DNA of 10,340 bases from a bacterium (GTDB lineage: Bacteria > Verrucomicrobiota > Kiritimatiellia > UBA8416): the NCBI GenBank assembly GCA_020048935.1, contig JAIFLS010000001.1, forward strand, positions 1 to 10,340, in the 5' to 3' direction. A model generated the notes under the pieces. The model saw only the letters and a list, made by a program, of their open reading frames with translations. It ran no database searches and was not told the origin of the DNA. The translations under genes were made by a program, and so were the position numbers. Of the stretch, positions 1 to 5,498 are shown in pieces (within the stretch, counting starts at the first letter, position 1; each line of letters starts with the position of its first letter).

Positions 1-1163
1 CGAACCCCGCCCCCTCGATCTCGGCGCGGGTGAGGTGACCCGGCGCGTAGGTGATATTGAAGCGTCCCTCGGACGAGCCGTGGATCAGGTGCGCCGCCGC
101 CCCGAGGTTGTCGCGCAGGTCGTCATGCTGCCGCACGGCCTCCAGCGTCTTATCCGTCCCGAAATAACCGTACTTGCGGATCAGGGCGTCGATCTGCTTG
201 TCCTCGCCGAATTCCTTGACCCCCGGCGCCAGGATCAGCAGCTCTCCGCCATCGGCCATCGCCATGCGTGTGCGGTAGATCGCCTTGTTGCCGAGCCAGG
301 TGCTCTTGAATTCGGATGGATCGAGATAGACCACGCATTTCTTCAGCGGCTGCGCCAGCATCTCGAAATTGACCTCCAGCGAGAGTTCCGCCGCGCGGTT
401 GAAGACTTCGACGTCGTCGCCGACATACATCCCGCGCACCGCCATCCCGCCGCGTCCGGTCCGCCCGACCACCGTCTGGACATAGACAATCTGGGGGAGC
501 TTATGGCCAAAATGATCCGAGCCGTAGTTGAAGAGCTTGCGCACGGGCGTGTCGGCCCGTCCCATGATCCGCTCCATGCCGTAGACCGCTCCGACGAAAT
601 GGCTGCTCCATGCCGTAGACCGCTCCGACGAAATGGCTGCGGTTGATCGCCGTCGACCCACCCGTGCCCACGAAGATATTCTTGTTGTGGTTGGCCATGC
701 CCACGACTTCATGCGGCACGACCTGCCCGAGCGAGAGGATGAGGTCGAAGCCGCCTTCCACCAGCAGCCGGTTGACCTGCACCGGCCACTCGAAATCGAG
801 CTTGCCCTCGGTGATCGCGTTGACATAGGAGGACGGCACGGTCCCGAGCGTCACCACGTCATGGCGCCAGTCATGCGGCTTGAAAAGCGAGAGCGGTATG
901 TCGCCGAACATCTCATGGATCTGCACCGGCGTCATCGGCGAATGGGTACCCAGTGCCGGCAGGACCGCCGCCAACCGGTCGCCATAGTACTCGTACACGA
1001 GCTGCGTCAGCAGCCCGGCCTGAGAATGGAAACGGGTGAAGTCAGGCGGGATCGCCAGCACCCGCTGTCGGGGACCCAGCGCATCCAGTGCCGCGAACAA
1101 TCCCTGCTTCAGGATATCCGCACTCAAGACTTCCTTGGCGAAACCGCGTTCGTAATATATCAT
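1..1163 (-). pseudogene. larA: LarA-family racemase/epimerase gene, frameshifted and cut by the window edge
   Basis: The product belongs to the nickel-pincer-dependent lactate racemase (LarA) family, whose members racemise or epimerise 2-hydroxy acids in the cytoplasm. As written, the frame from ATG 1163 stops at 503-501 after 220 residues, and the last ~34 are unrelated to the family. Below the 34-bp duplication at 571-638 the family sequence continues in another frame without a stop to base 1. Removing one repeat copy gives a continuous product of at least 376 residues (family ~420-440, so roughly 50 are beyond the edge). Conserved-looking residues are Arg44, His74 (in GTH), His151, Lys161 and His177. 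The His-Lys-His spacing of 10 and 16 equals that of His174, Lys184 and His200 in Lactiplantibacillus plantarum LarA as I recall it. Lys275, in a FKSTW stretch past the break, falls where Lys298 would. Substrate specificity cannot be read. No larB, larC or larE is in view. Either a recent inactivation or a sequencing/assembly error. Confidence 0.85.
571..640. repeat. Perfect 34-bp tandem duplication
   Basis: Bases 571-604 and 605-638 are identical, and the period continues two bases further (639-640). Each copy begins GCTCCATGCC and ends GAAATGGCT. The unit is not a multiple of three, so it shifts the frame of the LarA-family gene it sits in. On the minus strand one copy encodes the stretch just after the conserved His177. 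Perfect identity of the copies points to a very recent event or an assembly artefact. Confidence 0.97.
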
Positions 1164-1211
1164 GTCGTCACACCTGCTCTCTATGCCGGTTTAAAAGAAT
1201 GGCCCTACGTT

Positions 1212-4200
1212 ATGAAATGTTGCGCAACATTACAAGGTTTATTACGCATCCCCGGCATTTTTGGCGCGGCCCTGCCCCTCTTGTGGGTGGTGTTCGACGC
1301 GCCGCGGCTTTACGGCAGCCAGGATGGCGGCATCCGTTTTTCGCTGACCGTCGTCTTCACGTTGCTGATTCTTTTCCGCCGCCAGCGGCCAATGGACGAC
1401 GAGCACCCCGGCCGCATCGGCCGCACCGGGCCGCACGGCGCGTGGCTGGCAACGGCGGCCTTGCTCGGTGCCGCTGCCGTGGTGACGGGGCTGATCGTGC
1501 CGATCCGCCAGGTCGAATGGATCGGCCTGCTGCTGGTGGCCTATGCCTGCCTGGCTTTCACGCTGCCGCGCCCGCTGGCCCGCAACCTGCCTGCCGCCCT
1601 GTTTGTATTCTACTGGGCCAACCCGCTTCCGTCGGCGCTGTTCGGCGCGTTGCAGACCGGCATGCAACAGGCGTCGGTGCTGGGATCTGAATGGCTGCTG
1701 CACCTGGTCAACACCCGAGTCTGGGCCGACGGCATGATCCTGCACACCGGCACCCGCATCTTCGAGGTCCCCGCCTGGTGCAGCGGCATGCGCACCGCGA
1801 CAACCGTATTCATCCTGTCGCTGGCCGTCGGGATCCTGCGCCGGCTTAAACCGGCCGAAATACTGGTCTTCATCGGCTGGTCGCTCGTCCACGCCCTGGC
1901 GCTGAACATCCTGCGCATCAGCGCCATGGTCTATTTCGCGCCGCTGCTGGCCGACACCGCCGGACTGGGTTTCCTGCACGACACCGCCGGGCTGATCGTC
2001 ATCGCCGGGGTCCTGCTGGTGTATATCGAACTGCTGGTGCTCGAGCATGCCCGGCGCCGCCGGCACCGCCTGCGCGGGATGCTACAGGCCGCGCGCGAGG
2101 GCGGCTTGAGCGAATACCCGCCCTTCTGGCACCGGTTCCTGCGGCGGCGCAGCGCCATCTTCGCCTCCCTGGCCCTGCTGGCGCTCGGCGGTCTGGTCGC
2201 CTGGCGCAGCCGTCCCTACCACCGCACGATGATGCTCCGCGACGTCGTGCTCACCCTGCGCGACCGCGGCGATATGGCCAACGCCCAGCGGCTTGCCGCC
2301 ATCGTGTCGGACCGCCTGCCGGCAGAGGACCTGGAGTGGCGCTTCACCACCATCCGCCTGGACCTCATCAGCGGTGACCCCCAGCGGGCGCTGGACGAAC
2401 TCGACGCGATGGAGGATCTGCCGGCGGGCTTGCAGCTCCAGCGCCGCATCCTGCAGGCCTACGCACTGCTGTCGCTTGGCCGCCTGGAAGAGGCGGTCGC
2501 CATTGTCGCTGAACTGCCCGAAGCCGAGCAGCGGCGCGACCCGCGGGTCGCCATGATCCTGGCGGAAATGGCCCTGCGCCGCGGGGACTCCACCGCCGTC
2601 GCCGAACACGTGATCGCCGCCGGCCAGTGGGCACCGAACGCGGGCCGTATCCGCAAGCTTTACCCCTTCCTGCGCATCCATCGCCAGTGGGATGCCATGG
2701 CCGCCACCGACGTCCGGATTCCCTACGACGATCCGGTGCAGGCCTTCTCGATCCTGGAGGCATTCATGCACCTCAACAACGTGCCGCGTGTCGCCGGGAT
2801 AAGCCTCGAGGTGCTCGGGCGTCTCCCCGATGACCCGCGCCTGCTCGAACCGCTCTATTTCATGACCTTGCAGAGCGGCGCGGAGTGGGAGACCCGCTTC
2901 CGTGATCACCTGCTGCGCACCCTGCCCGGCATCGGGGAGCCGGAAACGCTTTACGAGATGCTCTACAAGTGCTTCGACCTCGCCCGTCCTGATCTTGCCT
3001 GGCGGATCTACCGCCGTATCGCCGAGATCGATCCCGACCACCCCTTGCTGCACATGGCCGCCGTGGAATACGGAGCCCGCTGGTTTGTCTTCCGCCGCCA
3101 TTACCTGGGCCTGCCCGCCGGGAATGCGCGCGAGACCATTGACCTGAAGCCTTTCTACATCCTCGGGTCCATGCTGCCCGAATGGCGGGAGCTGACGCAA
3201 TCCGTGCCGCTGGGTGCCCTGTTCGCCGTCGCGGATACCGTGCCGGTGCGCAAGGCGCTGCTCCAGCAGTGCATCCCTGGCTTCGCCGCGCGCGAGCAGC
3301 TCGAGATGCCGCCGGTTGATCTCCAGTATCTCCACGCGCAGGCGCTCGAACGCGCAGGCAGGCTCGATCTCGCCCGCGCGAAACTCGACGCCATCGTCAG
3401 TCAATACCCGCAGGAGGCCGAAGCCGCGCGCGAGTTGCTCGCCGAGATGTACGAGCGCAAGGGATCCTGGGTGCAGGTCTACGAGACCCTGCGCACGTAC
3501 CTGCTGGAAACACCCGGCCTGGCGGCGGACGATATTCCGGCTGGAACACCCGGTCTTGAGGATGCCACGCGCTGGCCGCCGGTGCCGGTTGCCCTCCGTG
3601 CCGACACCGAGCGCATCCACCTCCCGCCGCTGCTGCGGCTCGGCGAGGCCCAGCTCAAGCTGCACCTGCCGCTGGCCGCGCTGTTCACCGCCCGCGAGGC
3701 CGTGCGCCTCTACCCTTACGCCCCCCGCGCACAGGCATTGCTGGCCAACGCCCTGCTGCGCACCGGCGAGGCGGAGGAGGCCCTGAAGCGGCTAGGAAGC
3801 ACGCGAACGCGCAACCTGCGCGAGCTCGACCAGATCGAGGCTGAGGCCCTCCGGGACACCGAGCGTTTCTCCCTGTTGGAGAGTTTCTGCCGCAGCCGCC
3901 TGCTGCCACCCGTCACCATTCCTTCCGATACCGTGCAGAACACCAGCCTGCCGCCCGCCGAGATCAGCCTGCTCTGGCACCGCACACAGATCCCGTCGGA
4001 AACCGAGTTCGCCGCTACCGCCGCCACGCTGCGCAGGAACCTGGAAATGGCCGGGGAGGGCCTGCGCCCGCTTTTCAGCCTCTGGCTCGAGACCTGGGAG
4101 AAACCGGGCTCGGCACCCGACATCGCCCGCTGGGCGGCGACCGGACGCGACCGGATTGAACAGGCAACCGCCCTCAACCAGCTTACCCTCCTGCTGTGCC

Positions 4201-5408
4201 ACGAATCACGATTCCCCGAGGCCCTGCCCGTCGCCCGTGCCGCCGTCGCGGCACTACCCGACTCCGCCCACCTGTGGCGCATCCTCATCAGCCTGTCCAG
4301 CGGCGACCCCGAGCTCGTCGCACTGGCCCGCCTGTCCTGTCCGGACGACGCCGAGATCTGGCTCGCCGACCTGGTCACGCGTACCCGCCCGGATGGAGCC
4401 ATGCCGCAGACCGAGGCCGACCGGGACCGCGCCCGTGAGCACATCGCCACGCTGATCGACGAGGCCGGCCGCTTCCATCCTGCCGCCCGCACCCGGGCCG
4501 CCGAGTACTGCTGGCGCGGCGGCCTGCGCGACGCCGCCGAACGCCTGACCCGCGATCTTCCGGGCGACTCCCGCGGGTTGCTACCCGCCTGCATTGCCGA
4601 CATCCGCAGCGCCCTGCACGTGCAGGACAAGCAGCGTGCCCTGCGAAGCACCTCCATGGCCATCAACGCCGCGATCGCCCCCGTCCCCGCCCTGCACGAG
4701 AACCTGGTGCTGCTCAAGAACGAGGACGGCACGATCGACACCGACTCGGATATGGTCAATTCCCTGCGCGTCCTGCGCAAGGCCGACCCGCGCAACCCGC
4801 TCTGGCCCCAGATGCTCGGCTACGTCCGCTTCCAGCGTGGCGGATGGGAGATCCTCGACGCCATGTTCGAGATGAATACCGCCATTGACGGCGGAGCCAC
4901 CAACCGGACCCCGTTCCTCATCTCCGCCGAGGTATCGCGCCTGCTGCGCCACTACGACCGGGCTGCCGACACGCTCCGACGCGGCCTCGTTCACCATCCC
5001 GGCCATCCGGACCTCCTGAACAACCTGGCCTACGTGCTCGCCCAGATCCCGGCACGTGTACCGGAAGCGGCCGCCCTGCTGCCCGCCCTCGAGACCGCCG
5101 CCACCGAAACCCCGGCCATACTCGATACCATCGCCGTCGTCCACCTGCGGACCGGCCAGCCCGAGCTGGCGCGCCAGACTCTCATCCGTATGCTGAACCA
5201 CGCCGAACCCGGTTCCCCCCTCTGGTTCCGTGCGCAGACACACCTGGCCGAGATCGCGTGGCTGCAGGGCAAGGACCAGACCGCCATCAGTATGCTTGAA
5301 CAGCTTTTGAAAGGATCGCGCAACATCCCGGATGAGGATATCCTCACCGCCAATGCCCTCTTCAACCAAATCACAACGAAAAGATCTGGACCAACAGGAC
5401 TGGAATAG
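1212..5408 (+). CDS. Exosortase fused to a large TPR-like solenoid
   Basis: Product of ~1398 residues. Residues 1-280 carry about eight membrane helices (near 13-28, 42-56, 77-96, 101-117, 124-141, 191-209, 218-242, 258-277) and the exosortase signature: Cys190 in AWCSGMR, Arg235 in LNILRIS, His256 in FLHDTAG. Exosortases are membrane cysteine enzymes that cut C-terminal sorting tags (PEP-CTERM type) and hand proteins on for surface attachment. A basic loop (HARRRRHR) and a ninth helix (~314-331) follow. Residues ~340-1398 are helical repeats with TPR-like spacing, clearest at the C-terminus (a DLLNNLAYVLAQ segment and a LAEIAWLQGKDQTAISMLE segment). Positive-inside reasoning puts the active site and the solenoid on the outer face. 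ATG 1212 is chosen because it directly precedes the first helix; the frame stays open upstream to 633 only as an antisense shadow of the LarA gene. The Shine-Dalgarno is weak. The solenoid may recruit sorting substrates or surface polymer partners (inference). I cannot assign an exosortase subclass. Confidence 0.85.
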   Translation: MKCCATLQGLLRIPGIFGAALPLLWVVFDAPRLYGSQDGGIRFSLTVVFTLLILFRRQRPMDDEHPGRIGRTGPHGAWLATAALLGAAAVVTGLIVPIRQVEWIGLLLVAYACLAFTLPRPLARNLPAALFVFYWANPLPSALFGALQTGMQQASVLGSEWLLHLVNTRVWADGMILHTGTRIFEVPAWCSGMRTATTVFILSLAVGILRRLKPAEILVFIGWSLVHALALNILRISAMVYFAPLLADTAGLGFLHDTAGLIVIAGVLLVYIELLVLEHARRRRHRLRGMLQAAREGGLSEYPPFWHRFLRRRSAIFASLALLALGGLVAWRSRPYHRTMMLRDVVLTLRDRGDMANAQRLAAIVSDRLPAEDLEWRFTTIRLDLISGDPQRALDELDAMEDLPAGLQLQRRILQAYALLSLGRLEEAVAIVAELPEAEQRRDPRVAMILAEMALRRGDSTAVAEHVIAAGQWAPNAGRIRKLYPFLRIHRQWDAMAATDVRIPYDDPVQAFSILEAFMHLNNVPRVAGISLEVLGRLPDDPRLLEPLYFMTLQSGAEWETRFRDHLLRTLPGIGEPETLYEMLYKCFDLARPDLAWRIYRRIAEIDPDHPLLHMAAVEYGARWFVFRRHYLGLPAGNARETIDLKPFYILGSMLPEWRELTQSVPLGALFAVADTVPVRKALLQQCIPGFAAREQLEMPPVDLQYLHAQALERAGRLDLARAKLDAIVSQYPQEAEAARELLAEMYERKGSWVQVYETLRTYLLETPGLAADDIPAGTPGLEDATRWPPVPVALRADTERIHLPPLLRLGEAQLKLHLPLAALFTAREAVRLYPYAPRAQALLANALLRTGEAEEALKRLGSTRTRNLRELDQIEAEALRDTERFSLLESFCRSRLLPPVTIPSDTVQNTSLPPAEISLLWHRTQIPSETEFAATAATLRRNLEMAGEGLRPLFSLWLETWEKPGSAPDIARWAATGRDRIEQATALNQLTLLLCHESRFPEALPVARAAVAALPDSAHLWRILISLSSGDPELVALARLSCPDDAEIWLADLVTRTRPDGAMPQTEADRDRAREHIATLIDEAGRFHPAARTRAAEYCWRGGLRDAAERLTRDLPGDSRGLLPACIADIRSALHVQDKQRALRSTSMAINAAIAPVPALHENLVLLKNEDGTIDTDSDMVNSLRVLRKADPRNPLWPQMLGYVRFQRGGWEILDAMFEMNTAIDGGATNRTPFLISAEVSRLLRHYDRAADTLRRGLVHHPGHPDLLNNLAYVLAQIPARVPEAAALLPALETAATETPAILDTIAVVHLRTGQPELARQTLIRMLNHAEPGSPLWFRAQTHLAEIAWLQGKDQTAISMLEQLLKGSRNIPDEDILTANALFNQITTKRSGPTGLE
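1216..1231. promoter_or_regulatory. 16-bp perfect palindrome beside the divergent gap (candidate operator)
   Basis: AATGTTGCGCAACATT reads the same on both strands. It lies two bases after the ATG chosen for the exosortase gene and ~53 bp upstream of the LarA-family start, so it could serve both divergent genes as a repressor or activator site. The gap itself (1164-1211) is only 48 bp and shows no convincing -35/-10 pair in either direction. By chance a 16-bp perfect palindrome is expected about once in 65 kb. A regulatory role is inference. Confidence 0.3.
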
Positions 5409-5428
5409 CATTCAAGAACAAATCTTTA

Positions 5429-5456
5429 TCGACATTCCGGCTCGAATGCGTATGAT
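5429..5456 (+). promoter_or_regulatory. Sigma-70-like promoter for the kinase gene
   Basis: TCGACA at 5429-5434 and TATGAT at 5451-5456 each match the consensus hexamers at five of six positions, with a 16-bp spacer. Transcription would begin near 5463, giving a leader of ~36 nt before ATG 5499. This leaves too little room for a ribosome site before the in-frame TTG at 5475 and so favours the ATG. The 90-bp gap (5409-5498) is noticeably more AT-rich than the flanking genes. No terminator for the upstream gene is seen. Confidence 0.45.
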
Positions 5457-5498
5457 TCCCCGCAATGGTGATCATTGTTTGTTTCGAAGCACCCTCAT

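Noticed and set aside
35..646. Plus-strand open frame of 203 codons
   Set aside because: It is antisense to the coding frame of the LarA-family gene; composition is typical of a GC-rich shadow frame and it shows no family motif.
633..1211. N-terminal extension of 193 residues on the exosortase frame
   Set aside because: It lies wholly or almost wholly antisense to the LarA-family gene, is rich in Arg, His and Asp with no membrane or domain character, and the first exosortase helix follows directly after ATG 1212.
2082..3665. Minus-strand open frame of 527 codons inside the exosortase-TPR gene
   Set aside because: Low-complexity, charged, motif-free product opposite a clear TPR-like coding frame; long antisense frames are common in GC-rich DNA.
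3716..4795. Minus-strand open frame of 359 codons
   Set aside because: Arg/Ser-rich antisense product with no recognisable domain, opposite the TPR-like region.
5475..5498. TTG start for the kinase, adding eight residues
   Set aside because: It would begin ~12 nt after the predicted transcription start with no room for a ribosome site; ATG 5499 fits better.
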